Assembly (NCBI RefSeq): GCF_002910915.1
Contig: NZ_NEUF01000066.1
Location: 1-33,536, forward strand
DNA from: Streptomyces sp. SM10
GTDB lineage: Bacteria > Actinomycetota > Actinomycetes > Streptomycetales > Streptomycetaceae
Length of the DNA stretch: 33,536 nucleotides
Reading direction: 5' to 3'
Shown: in pieces, positions 23,674-30,910 of the stretch
Layout of the letters: each line of letters begins with the position of its first letter
How positions within the stretch are numbered: the stretch's first letter is position 1
Translations under genes and position numbers: made by a program
The notes under the pieces: generated by a model
The model's database searches: none
What the model saw: only the letters and a program-made list of their open reading frames with translations
What the model was told of the DNA's origin: nothing

Positions 23674-24318
23674 TCACTCCCGCGCGAACGGCTGACTCCA
23701 GTGCTCGACACTCGCGTAGACGGCCCCCAACGCCTGGCCGGCATCGGTGAGCACGTAAGGGTCTCCGTGCCGGGAGCCCGTCCGCGTGACCAGGCCATCG
23801 GCCTGAAGCCGGACAAGTCGCTGCCGTGCGAGGCCGTAGTCCAGACCGGCCGCCTCGGCGATGTGAACGAACCGCATCTGGCCGTCAGCCGAGTCGAGGG
23901 CCTGAATCACGGCAGTTGAGTGCCGAAGATGCAAGCGGCGCAGCGCGTCCTCGACACGCTCGGCTTCGGCCATCGGTTCCTGTGTCAGGTGGGTGCGGGA
24001 CCAGTCCGACACCGTGCGGAGGACGGGGGCCAGAGACGTGCCGAGCGCGCTGAGCCGGTACGGCGCACCCTGCCGGTCGTCATCGCGGATCACCAATCCG
24101 TCAGCGTGCATCGTGGCCAGCCGTTTGCCTACGAACTGCTCACTGACGAAGGGGAGCTGCGCAGCAACGTCGCGAACGCGCACGGGGCCGTTCACCTGGG
24201 CCAGGGTCATCGCGGTCCAGGTGGTCCACTTGGGCCCGATCCGGGCGAGAGCCTCCTCGACGCGCTGGGCGTCGATGGAAGCGATGGAGAAGGTGGGAGG
24301 CAGGCCGGGGGTAGCCAT
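23674..24318 (-). CDS. Tandem winged-helix (HxlR-like) regulator
   Basis: 214 aa from the ATG at 24318, with AAGGA 7 bases upstream. Two similar wHTH units lie in one chain. Unit 1 (about residues 17-100): ALARIGPKWTTWTAMTLAQV, RVRDVAAQLPFVSEQFVGKR, LVIRDDDRQGAPYRLSALG. Unit 2 (about 115-210): HSTAVIQALDSADGQMRFVH, LARQRLVRLQADGLVTRTGS, DPYVLTDAGQALG. HxlR proteins normally dimerise, and this fusion would act as a covalent pseudo-dimer (inference). No effector domain is present. It probably regulates the minus-strand accessory or transfer operon in which it sits. Confidence 0.8.
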   Translation of the reverse strand: MATPGLPPTFSIASIDAQRVEEALARIGPKWTTWTAMTLAQVNGPVRVRDVAAQLPFVSEQFVGKRLATMHADGLVIRDDDRQGAPYRLSALGTSLAPVLRTVSDWSRTHLTQEPMAEAERVEDALRRLHLRHSTAVIQALDSADGQMRFVHIAEAAGLDYGLARQRLVRLQADGLVTRTGSRHGDPYVLTDAGQALGAVYASVEHWSQPFARE

Positions 24319-24342
24319 GGTGGGGTCCTTATCAGGATGAGG

Positions 24343-25169
24343 TCAGCGTGAGCGGGGGGTCGCGAGGGAGGTCCTTGCGACGGGCACGGCGGCCGGGTCG
24401 GAGAGCGCGCCTGACGTGGTCCGCGTGGTGGTGCGGCCGAGGGCGGCGGACACCCGGGAGGTCGTCGCGCGACCATCACGCATGGCGGCTTCCCCCTGCG
24501 CAGTGAGCGAGAGGAGCTGGCCGGGCCGGTACACGTTCTCGGTGATGTCCTGATGCAGTAGCCCGTCGGCGACCAGCCGCTGCACGGTCTGCGGGAAGAC
24601 CGCCGGGTCCTGCCACTGGGCCTTCTCCCGCGAGATGTACGGGTCCTCGCCGATCGCGTTGCGGCGAAAGCGAACACTCCGGCCGCAACCGCTTCGAGGG
24701 CTACCAGCCCGCGCTCCCCGGCAACGGCCCAGTCGTCGTCCCGGTGGGGCCTCGTCTTCTGGCCCGGACCGTGGCTCTTGTTGCTCGCGTGTTGAGCAGG
24801 CTCGGGCGAGGAAAGAAGCCGGCGGTAGGCGGACAGGGACTCGACGAGCTGGCTGTATGCCCGGTCCTGCTGGGCCAGGCCGTCTCCGAGGTCCGGGAGA
24901 GCTGTGCGCAGCAGCGCGTACGAGACCTGGGCTCGGCCGACTTCACCCCGACCAGTGCCTTCGAGCAGCTGCTGAGCGCGCTGGACCGCGTTGAGCACGC
25001 TCTCGTGTCGCTCGTCCAGCGCCGCTGCGGCTTCGATGACGCGTGTAGCGGCCTGGTGCAGCGGCCCCTCCGGACCATGTGCGAGGGCGTGCACGCTGAC
25101 ATCCCCGACACCGAGCACTTCGACGACGAGATAAGGCCCAGGGTGTGTGTCTGCGTCGTACGGGTTCAC
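24343..25169 (-). pseudogene. Helical/wHTH protein of the transfer module, frame-broken
   Basis: It starts at a GTG (25169) that overlaps the upstream stop (GTGA). The first frame is coding through GLVALEAVAAGVFAF. At about 24665-24669 (GAAAG on the plus strand) the coding phase moves to RNAIGEDPYISREKAQWQDP, LVADGLLHQDITENVYRPGQ and LLSLTAQGEAAMRDGR, ending at 24343. One added base restores about 275 aa. The N-terminal half is helical. The C-terminal part looks like a winged helix (DPAVFPQTVQRLVADGLL, then LLSLTAQGEAA). Function unrecognised. If the break is real, the product is about 170 meaningful residues plus an out-of-frame tail. Confidence 0.6.
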
Positions 25170-25831
25170 TCCGTCGTCTCCATCCGGGCGAGCAGGGAGC
25201 GGACCAGAGCGGGCAGGCTCCCGGGATCGTTGTCGAGCCGAGGGCGGTCGCTCACTTCGCTGAGGAGATCGGCGTCATCGAGCAGGCCGCTGGAGATCTC
25301 CATGCAGGCGTCGGTGATCCGGGCGGCGGCGAGCAGCGACTGGGAGAGAACCTCGACGTAGTCGTCCGGCGCGAGGCCGGCGGCCTCGGCTGCGTTGCGG
25401 ACCGCCTCCAACTCAAGTGCGTTGAAGGCGAAGTCGAACTCGTCGCCCCGCTCAGTACCACCGGGCGCGGCGACGATCGGGGCGCGTGGCTCCGTGGGTA
25501 TGCCCACGCGGGTACAGATCTCATCGACCGAGGAGGTCAGCTCGGCGAACGACTCGGTGAGCCACCCCAGCGCGGAGGCGTAGGAGGCCAGAGCGAACAG
25601 GCCCGCCGAACCAGCAGGGCGTGGCTCGGTGGCCACGAAGCCCTCGAACCGGTCGTTCAGCTCGGTGATCACGCGGGGCCCAGCGGCCAGCGGACCCAAG
25701 ACGGGATGCAGGTAGGAGCGGGCGGCGGCCGTCGGGTACTCGGCGGCAGGGATGCCGCCGACGTTCTGAGCGGCTTTGGTGAGGAGATCCGCCAGCTCTG
25801 AACGGGTGAGCGCAGTACGGTCGTTGGTCAT
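25166..25831 (-). CDS. Hypothetical helical protein of the transfer module
   Basis: 221 aa, intact. Its ATG overlaps the stop of the RelE-like gene (ATGA at 25831-25828) and its own stop overlaps the next GTG, so it sits in the middle of a translationally coupled series. It is almost entirely helical (RSELADLLTKAAQNVGGIPA, LFALASYASALGWLTESFAE, RNAAEAAGLAPDDYVEVLSQ). No cysteine cluster, transmembrane segment or catalytic motif. The strict overlap with its neighbours suggests a stoichiometric partner of adjacent products, but its role is unknown. Confidence 0.7.
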   Translation of the reverse strand: MTNDRTALTRSELADLLTKAAQNVGGIPAAEYPTAAARSYLHPVLGPLAAGPRVITELNDRFEGFVATEPRPAGSAGLFALASYASALGWLTESFAELTSSVDEICTRVGIPTEPRAPIVAAPGGTERGDEFDFAFNALELEAVRNAAEAAGLAPDDYVEVLSQSLLAAARITDACMEISSGLLDDADLLSEVSDRPRLDNDPGSLPALVRSLLARMETTE

Positions 25832-26304
25832 CGTTGGGCGACCTTTCGAGAAGCAGTGGCCGAGGGCGGCGCTGGTGACGGGGCAGCCGCGCGGCCCGTT
25901 GTCGGCCGTTCGGTGGTGAGCGTCGAGCGAGACCGGGCGGCCTGCACGCGGGCCTCCGTGGCGGAGTCCGGGCCGACCCCTTGCTGGGGCTCGGTCCGTA
26001 GGTGGGCCGCGCGGTAGACCGCGTAGTCCTTCCGGCTGCCAGCCGCCACGAGGTAGATCTCGCGCTTGTGGGTCGAGGTCGGTGGCGCTTGGCGGAACTG
26101 GATGACCAGCCGGTAAGAGACCTCCGGGTCGACGTACACCTTGTGGAAGCCGGCGAGACGGCCCTTCAACGGCAAGCAGTCGTCGCTTCCGTGGACCAGG
26201 TTCTGCAGCTCCAGCAAGGCCAAATCGCGCATCTCGGCAGGGAGTTCCCGCAGATCGGCGATGGCGTCAGGGTGCGCGGCGAAGGCGAAGCGGGCGCGGC
26301 TCAC
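25828..26304 (-). CDS. RelE/ParE-like toxin-fold protein with a C-terminal tail
   Basis: 158 aa from a GTG (26304) with GGGGAGG 5 bases upstream, overlapping the previous stop (GTGA). Residues about 5-105 have the RelE/ParE layout: FAAHPDAIADLRELPAEMRD, then CLPLKGRLAGFHKVYVDPEV, SYRLVIQFRQ, REIYLVAAGSRKDYAVYRAA. RelE proteins cleave mRNA at the ribosome; ParE proteins poison gyrase. Which applies cannot be said, and no canonical antitoxin gene is adjacent. A basic, disordered tail of ~50 residues follows the toxin fold, unusual for the family. It is embedded in the coupled minus-strand series. Confidence 0.75.
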   Translation of the reverse strand: MSRARFAFAAHPDAIADLRELPAEMRDLALLELQNLVHGSDDCLPLKGRLAGFHKVYVDPEVSYRLVIQFRQAPPTSTHKREIYLVAAGSRKDYAVYRAAHLRTEPQQGVGPDSATEARVQAARSRSTLTTERPTTGRAAAPSPAPPSATASRKVAQR

Positions 26305-27087
26305 AGCAGCCTCCCCTGGACCGCGCGCTGAACCGGTACCGCCGCTGACGCGCGGGGCGCGTCGAGCCCGGTCTGCGGTGTCGGAGAGGTGCCGGCGGAC
26401 CGGGAAAGGGCGATGCGGGCGATGCGGGCGATGCGGGCCCGGACGACAGCACCGTTGTGGTCGCTGTACTCCGGAGGCTCGTGCAGCGGTTCGCTGCGCT
26501 CGTCCAGCCAGGTCTGGGCGACGCCGACGTCGGGGAAGGCGCCCTCGCGCATCGTGTACGTGCCGGCACCTGGTTCCACTCCTCGTAGAAGAGGCGAACC
26601 GGTGCCTGGGTGGCCTGGGAGTCGTTGACGAGTGTCCACGCCTCGCTGGGATTGTCGTCAGAGGTGTAGATGTCGAGGACCTCGTAGCGGGTGCCCGACT
26701 TCTGGATCTGCTGTTCCACCTGGACGGTGAGGTCGTCGGCGGGCTCGACGTAGTCGCCACCGCGCAGTGCGATCCGTTCGAGCGGGCAGCCGCGTTCTGC
26801 CAGCCAGTTCTGCGCGAAGGACGCCGCGGCGTGGTGACTCGTCTCGAACGTGAACGTGGACTGCCCCAGATCCCGAGCGACCGCGATCGCAACAAGCTGT
26901 GGCTCGCCGGGTGCCCCCAAGTGACCGATCGGTCGTGGGCGAGGACGAAGCTGTGCGAACCGTTGGGCGTGGTGTGGTGCTGGGACAGCACCGTCAAGTC
27001 GCCAGCCCAGAGAGCCTCCATCGCCTCCGCGGAGTCGTCGTCGACCGGCGAGAGATCGTCGAGGCCGAAGTCGAGAATGTCGTTCAC
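26301..27087 (-). pseudogene. Unknown duplicated-domain protein, broken by two shifts
   Basis: It starts at a GTG (27087) overlapping the DUF4913 stop. Three successive frames are coding: MNDILDFGLDDLSPVDDDSA to DRSVTWG; then GEPQLVAIAVARDLGQSTFT, ERIALRGGDYVEPADDLTVQ and APVRLFYEEWNQ; then TYTMREGAFPDVGVAQTWLD, ending in QRAVQGRLL at 26301. Breaks fall at a C5 run (26914-26918) and at CCGG (26563-26566); one added base at each restores about 260 aa. The two halves share a pattern (an FE or FYEE strand, then AQNWLAERG or AQTWLDERS), suggesting an internal duplication. A triplicated 9-bp repeat encodes RIARIARIA near the end. Function unknown. Confidence 0.6.
26410..26436. repeat. Three tandem copies of GCGATGCGG
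   Basis: A perfect 27-bp array (3 x 9 bp). On the minus strand it lies within the reading frame and yields repeated ARI/RIA triplets, so copy-number change would keep the frame. Confidence 0.6.
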
Positions 27088-27683
27088 GCCGCCACCCCCG
27101 CCTGCTCGGGCGCCGGGGTGGCCAGCACCCGGTGATTGGGGCGAGTTGCGCTGGTCGTGCAGGCCGCGAACGGTCCGTCCGGCGCACGCAGGTGCGCCAG
27201 GGTCTGGTCCAGGTGGTCGCGGTGCCAGGTCGAGGGGCCGGACAGGCCGGCCTCCGTGTCAGTGAACTGCTGCCAGGCGAGCCAGAGTGCGTGGAGCCGG
27301 GCGACAGCCTCGGGGTGTTCGTGCCAGTGCGCGCACCAGGGACGACTCGTGCTGATCTCCCGGCCGTACACCGGCAGGAAGAGGTAGTGCACCCAGTCGC
27401 TGAGGGCAGCGAGTTCGACGGCATATTCCTTGCCGCCCAGGGCGAGGATGAACACCGAGGCAGGGTCGTCGGGCTTCTTCCCGTCAGCCGCCTCGGCTTC
27501 CGGAGCGCCGTCCGGCGGCTGGATGGCGCCGGATTCGGGCTCGGAGCCGAGGCGGTCGAGGATGACGCCGTGCTGCCTGACCTCGGCCATGGTCTTGGCG
27601 AGGGTGCTGGCGAGGTCGTCGAGGTCTGCGTCGGGGACGCGGTACGGCTCGGGACCGGGGGAGGTCGGGCTGGTGTCGGCCAT
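27084..27683 (-). CDS. DUF4913-like protein
   Basis: 199 aa from the ATG at 27683, which has GGAG 9 bases upstream; an ATG five codons earlier lacks a ribosome site. The N-terminal ~85 residues are low-complexity. The conserved part starts near LALGGKEYAVELAALSDWVH and includes the tryptophan/histidine signature RPWCAHWHEHPEAVARLHAL and WLAWQQF, as in DUF4913 proteins of Streptomyces elements and phages. The function of DUF4913 is unknown. Its stop overlaps the GTG of the next gene. It appears to head the coupled minus-strand series running to about 24343. Confidence 0.8.
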   Translation of the reverse strand: MADTSPTSPGPEPYRVPDADLDDLASTLAKTMAEVRQHGVILDRLGSEPESGAIQPPDGAPEAEAADGKKPDDPASVFILALGGKEYAVELAALSDWVHYLFLPVYGREISTSRPWCAHWHEHPEAVARLHALWLAWQQFTDTEAGLSGPSTWHRDHLDQTLAHLRAPDGPFAACTTSATRPNHRVLATPAPEQAGVAA

Positions 27684-27776
27684 GGGGGTGTGCTCCATCT
27701 GTGAGACGGCGACATGCCCGAGAGGATCCGGAGAATCAGCGGTTTGGTCCGGCCGGAAAAACGCGGTAGTGGAGCG

Positions 27777-28207
27777 CTATCGGTCGGCGCAGCGGGGACA
27801 GCGGGGGAAGGGTGGTGCCAGCAACTGCAAGGCGCGCAAAGCCTGTTGTGGGACAACGCCGTTGCCGAGCGCGGTGAGCTGTGCTGGACGGCCGAGCCCC
27901 GGAGTCGCGGTGACCCAGCCGGCGTCGAGGCCCTGCATCCACTCCACGAAGTCCGCGCGGAGCCGACCGGCGCCGTCCGTGGGGGCCGGGGCCGGGCGGG
28001 TGAGGCTCTCCCATCGGGTGATGGCGGATCCGTACGCTCCCCATCGCCTGTCCGCGCCCCCGCCTCCGGCGTCTCCTCCGCCCACAGGGGCAGGACCACC
28101 GCCGACAAGGGAGGCCGCCATCCCTTCCCGGGGCGGCGGCCCGGGGTGCCCGTGTCGCTGGCCCTCGGCGTCGGCAACAGAGACGCCGCGGCACTGGGCA
28201 GGGTCAT
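27777..28207 (-). pseudogene. C-terminal remnant of a DNA cytosine methyltransferase-like gene
   Basis: The first frame reads LLPTPRASDTGTPGRRPGK and PPLSAVVLPLWAEETPEAG. At a C5 run (28057-28061) the coding phase moves to DRRWGAYGSAITRWESLTRP, then DFVEWMQGLDAGWVT and AQLTALGNGVVPQQA, stopping at 27777. FVEWMxGLxxGWVT plus LGNGVVPQQA is the characteristic C-terminus of phage and element cytosine methylases. The N-terminal SAM-binding motif and the catalytic PCQ region are absent, so this is a 5'-truncated and frame-broken relic. The next gene upstream is an oppositely oriented endonuclease. Confidence 0.65.
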
Positions 28208-28429
28208 GTCGCCATTGCCGTGCCGCTGGTTCGGCGACCCCTTGATTCCGTGACAGCCGTGAGTACGAGATTGCCGAGGGTACTTTGGTAGGAAGTCGGG
28301 CTGTTACCACTGGTTGAGCTGGGCTCGCAGCTCGGGTTCCACCCTGGGCCTGGAGCACAGCGGCAGGACGGCCTGTTGAGATGCGGAATGATCGACCTGT
28401 CACGCGCAACGTCGGTGTACTGTCCGTCG
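28208..28429. other. Junction between methylase remnant and endonuclease gene
   Basis: About 220 bp without a supported gene. A TACTGT hexamer at 28418-28423 sits 6 bases before the endonuclease ATG at 28430, which fits a leaderless promoter; no Shine-Dalgarno is present. The -35 element is not clear. Confidence 0.3.
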
Positions 28430-29398
28430 ATGAGCACCCGCGCCAGGAATAGCGCCCCCTGCGTTGATTGCCGAGAAGTATCTGGGTACATCCGCCGGCG
28501 CCTATGTGGACGCTGTTACCAGAGGTACACGCGTGAGGGCATCCCCTTCCCGGTGCCTGCCGACGCTGGCTACCGAAATACCCCCCTGAGCCTCGTGGTG
28601 GTTGCTAACAACACGCGAGAGCGGGATGGCGGGTGTCTCATCTGGCAGGGGTCCTTGAACAAGGATGGCCACCCAATTTGGTTCGAGCCGGACGCCGAGA
28701 GGGGCAGGGGTTCGAAGCGAATCGTGGTCGCCCGTTGGCTCTACGAGAGCAAGAATGATCAACTCGTCAAAGGGCAGATACTTAGGCGCACTTGTGGGAA
28801 CAGGCGTTGCGTATCCGTAAGCCACGCTTCAGCAGGCAAGGTCCGCCGGTACCAGAAGCCGGGCGAGGCTGAGATCCCTAGCCACTGCGTGAACGGCCAC
28901 GAGCTGAACGACGAGAACCTCTACAAGCAACCGAACCGCAAGGCCTGGGAATGCAGGCAGTGTGGCTGGGAGTCGAAGAAACGCAACGCTCATAAGCATC
29001 CTCTCAGGGACGTTAGGGAGCCCTACCGCGGGACCGAGAAACACTGCCACAACGGTCATCCGTACGCCGACGTGGGGTTCTTCATTGAGAACGGCTCTCG
29101 GGTGTGCAAGACGTGCAAGTGGCTCAAGGACCAGAAGTCGGCGATGCGCCGTCTCTACGGCTTTGCATACGACCGGTACCTGGCCATGCTGGAGGAGCAG
29201 GAGTATCGCTGCTGGATCTGCCGCGAACCTTTCGAGATCCGAAGCAGCAACCTGAGCCCTCATGTCGACCACTGCCATACCAGCAGCAAGGTGAGGGGCC
29301 TCCTGTGCCGGGCCTGTAATTTGGCATTGGGGCACTTCAAAGATGATGTTGACCGGCTGCGGGCTGCGATCCAGTACATCGAGCTCCATGGGAAATAG
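28430..29398 (+). CDS. Endonuclease VII-type HNH endonuclease with N-terminal zinc modules
   Basis: 322 aa from the ATG at 28430. The C-terminal ~110 residues match the recombination endonuclease VII domain: YDRYLAMLEEQEYRCWICRE, then SPHVDHCHTSSKVRGLLCRA and CNLALGHFKDDVDRL, with C..C/C..C zinc ligands and the DHCH catalytic region. Upstream are two or three cysteine-rich modules (CVDCRE, CGRCYQRY, CRQCGWESKK, HCHNGHPY, CKTCKW). The gene is noticeably less GC-rich than its neighbours, uses codons such as AAA, AGG, ATA and CTT, and runs against the surrounding operon, all signs of recent acquisition. It may be a mobile (homing-type) nuclease or a defence/phage enzyme. Confidence 0.85.
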   Translation: MSTRARNSAPCVDCREVSGYIRRRLCGRCYQRYTREGIPFPVPADAGYRNTPLSLVVVANNTRERDGGCLIWQGSLNKDGHPIWFEPDAERGRGSKRIVVARWLYESKNDQLVKGQILRRTCGNRRCVSVSHASAGKVRRYQKPGEAEIPSHCVNGHELNDENLYKQPNRKAWECRQCGWESKKRNAHKHPLRDVREPYRGTEKHCHNGHPYADVGFFIENGSRVCKTCKWLKDQKSAMRRLYGFAYDRYLAMLEEQEYRCWICREPFEIRSSNLSPHVDHCHTSSKVRGLLCRACNLALGHFKDDVDRLRAAIQYIELHGK

Positions 29399-29504
29399 CC
29401 GCTGGCCTGGTTCCTACATGGAGCTAGGTGTGTGCTCGGTCGCGCTTCACCGTAGATCAAGGCGAGTTCCAGGGGAGCAGAAGAGAGCTGGTGGGGAGGG
29501 GGTC

Positions 29505-30683
29505 TCACGGGTGGCCGCGCGAGGGTGGTCGGGCTGCTGACAGCGTGGGGAGACGGCTGGCCGGGGCTGGGGGTGACGCGCCTGGGCGTGGTGTGCTGCG
29601 GGCGCGGGCGGCCTTCACTCGGTCGGGCGGCGGCTCGGCCGTCGGCGGCGCGGATGCCGTGGCCTTCGGAGCCGGACTGCTGTTCGCGGTGGCCCAGCGG
29701 GCACGTACCTCGTCGAGCGGACCGAGTTCGTGCAGGGCGTGGTTGATCAGCCGGCCGGGCCCCAGAACCTCGTCCTGGGCCAGAGTTCGGATGGCTCGCG
29801 CGGAGGCGGCGGCGGTGCGGGTGACGGAGGAGCGCATCACCCGCTGTCCGAACCAGTCAGCGCTTCCGGGGACCATGCCTTCGCAGACGGCGGTCAGCTG
29901 CTCGCTCGACACAGTGCCGTCGGCCAGCAGACCGCGTCGCTGGGCCTCCCAGAGCAGGGTGATCCGGTCGATGGGTTCGCCTCGGTGGTGCAGCGCGCCC
30001 AGGCACCGGTAGAGCTGCCCGTGGGTAGGGTCGGCGAAGTCTCCCGGCCGCAGCCAGGCCACCACCTCGCCCATGGCCCCGGGCTGTTCGGCGAGGACGG
30101 CCAGGAGGAACCGCTCGTCCTCGGCGACTTGGCCGCTCTGCGCCGGAGGCGGGATGTCCGTGGCGGCAGAGGGCCCAGCGGTAGGTGGGACCGGTCGAGG
30201 GTCGGTTCCCCAGCGTCGTGCAAGGTCGGTGAGTACGCCGGTCAGGACGTCCGCCGTGCGCAAGGCTCCCTCGACTTCGACCTCGCCCTGGACGGCGTCG
30301 GCCCGAGCCGCTTGGTGGAGACGGATCGCGTGCTGGGCGACGGTGCGGTGAATCGCCCCCTCCAGCACCATGCGTCCGTACACCGGTGCGTGCTCGGTTC
30401 GGGGACACGCCTGGATCAGAGTGTGGGCGTACGCCGCGGTCAGCCCGCGCACGTGCTGTCCGGCCTCCTCGACTGCGTCGGTCACCCACGACAGCGGCAA
30501 CGGACCATCGGCCGAGAGCGCGGGATGCCCGTCGTTGCGCAGCTTGCGGAGGGCGGCGAACAGCGCCTGGTGGACGGGCCGATAGAAGTGGTCCGCAGCG
30601 AGCCACTCCAGGTGCGTGAGCTGCTTGGGGTCGAGGAGGGCGGCACCGATGACCGCCTGCTCGGCACTCATCAGTGGGTTCAC
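29505..30683 (-). CDS. Protein with two DnaB N-terminal-like domains, no helicase domain
   Basis: 392 aa from a GTG (30683) overlapping the upstream stop, with GGAGG 6 bases before it. Residues about 3-140 resemble the DnaB N-terminal domain (SAEQAVIGAALLDPKQLTHL, then ADHFYRPVHQALFAALRKL). A second copy covers about 190-300 (EDERFLLAVLAEQPGAMGEV, then LRPGDFADPTHGQLYRCLGA and ITLLWEAQRRGLL). The RecA-like ATPase domain is missing and the tail is proline/alanine-rich. It could sequester or recruit primase or helicase for transfer replication (inference). It is the last gene of the coupling-protein operon. Confidence 0.8.
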   Translation of the reverse strand: MNPLMSAEQAVIGAALLDPKQLTHLEWLAADHFYRPVHQALFAALRKLRNDGHPALSADGPLPLSWVTDAVEEAGQHVRGLTAAYAHTLIQACPRTEHAPVYGRMVLEGAIHRTVAQHAIRLHQAARADAVQGEVEVEGALRTADVLTGVLTDLARRWGTDPRPVPPTAGPSAATDIPPPAQSGQVAEDERFLLAVLAEQPGAMGEVVAWLRPGDFADPTHGQLYRCLGALHHRGEPIDRITLLWEAQRRGLLADGTVSSEQLTAVCEGMVPGSADWFGQRVMRSSVTRTAAASARAIRTLAQDEVLGPGRLINHALHELGPLDEVRARWATANSSPAPKATASAPPTAEPPPDRVKAARARSTPRPGASPPAPASRLPTLSAARPPSRGHP

Positions 30684-30910
30684 CGCCGGCCTCCGGGATC
30701 AACGGAGGACGCCTCGTCCTGCCGGATGAGGAGGTCGGTGACTGCCTGGTCGGCAGCGGCCATCGACAGCGCGAAGTCGTCCAGGGCGGCGGTGAAGGCG
30801 GGATCGGAGGCGGGGACCGAGGCGGCCCCGCCGTCAAGCCACCACCGGCCACCGCGCAGGACGACCGGAGCGTGGGCCAACCGCCCTTGCTGTGGTGTGG
30901 GCGCGCTCAT
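30680..30910 (-). CDS. 76-aa hypothetical protein between coupling protein and DnaB-N protein
   Basis: The ATG (30910) overlaps the coupling-protein stop (ATGA), and the stop overlaps the next GTG (GTGA). The sequence has a strand-rich N-terminus (APVVLRGGRWWLDGGAAS) and a helical C-terminus (PAFTAALDDFALSMAAADQA). No recognised domain, signal or transmembrane segment. The tight coupling on both sides makes it a real gene and suggests that it acts with its neighbours in transfer; its function is unknown. Confidence 0.7.
   Translation of the reverse strand: MSAPTPQQGRLAHAPVVLRGGRWWLDGGAASVPASDPAFTAALDDFALSMAAADQAVTDLLIRQDEASSVDPGGRR

Noticed and set aside
25828..27087. A continuous 419-codon frame covering the RelE-like gene and its upstream neighbour
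   Set aside because: The middle third is arginine/serine/threonine-rich out-of-phase translation. Codon bias shows a GTG-started RelE-like gene at 26304 and a separate, frame-broken gene before it.
26267..28207. A 646-codon minus-strand frame
   Set aside because: It joins the start of the methylase remnant and the middle of another gene through long antisense-like low-complexity sequence; the DUF4913 gene occupies the space in a different frame.
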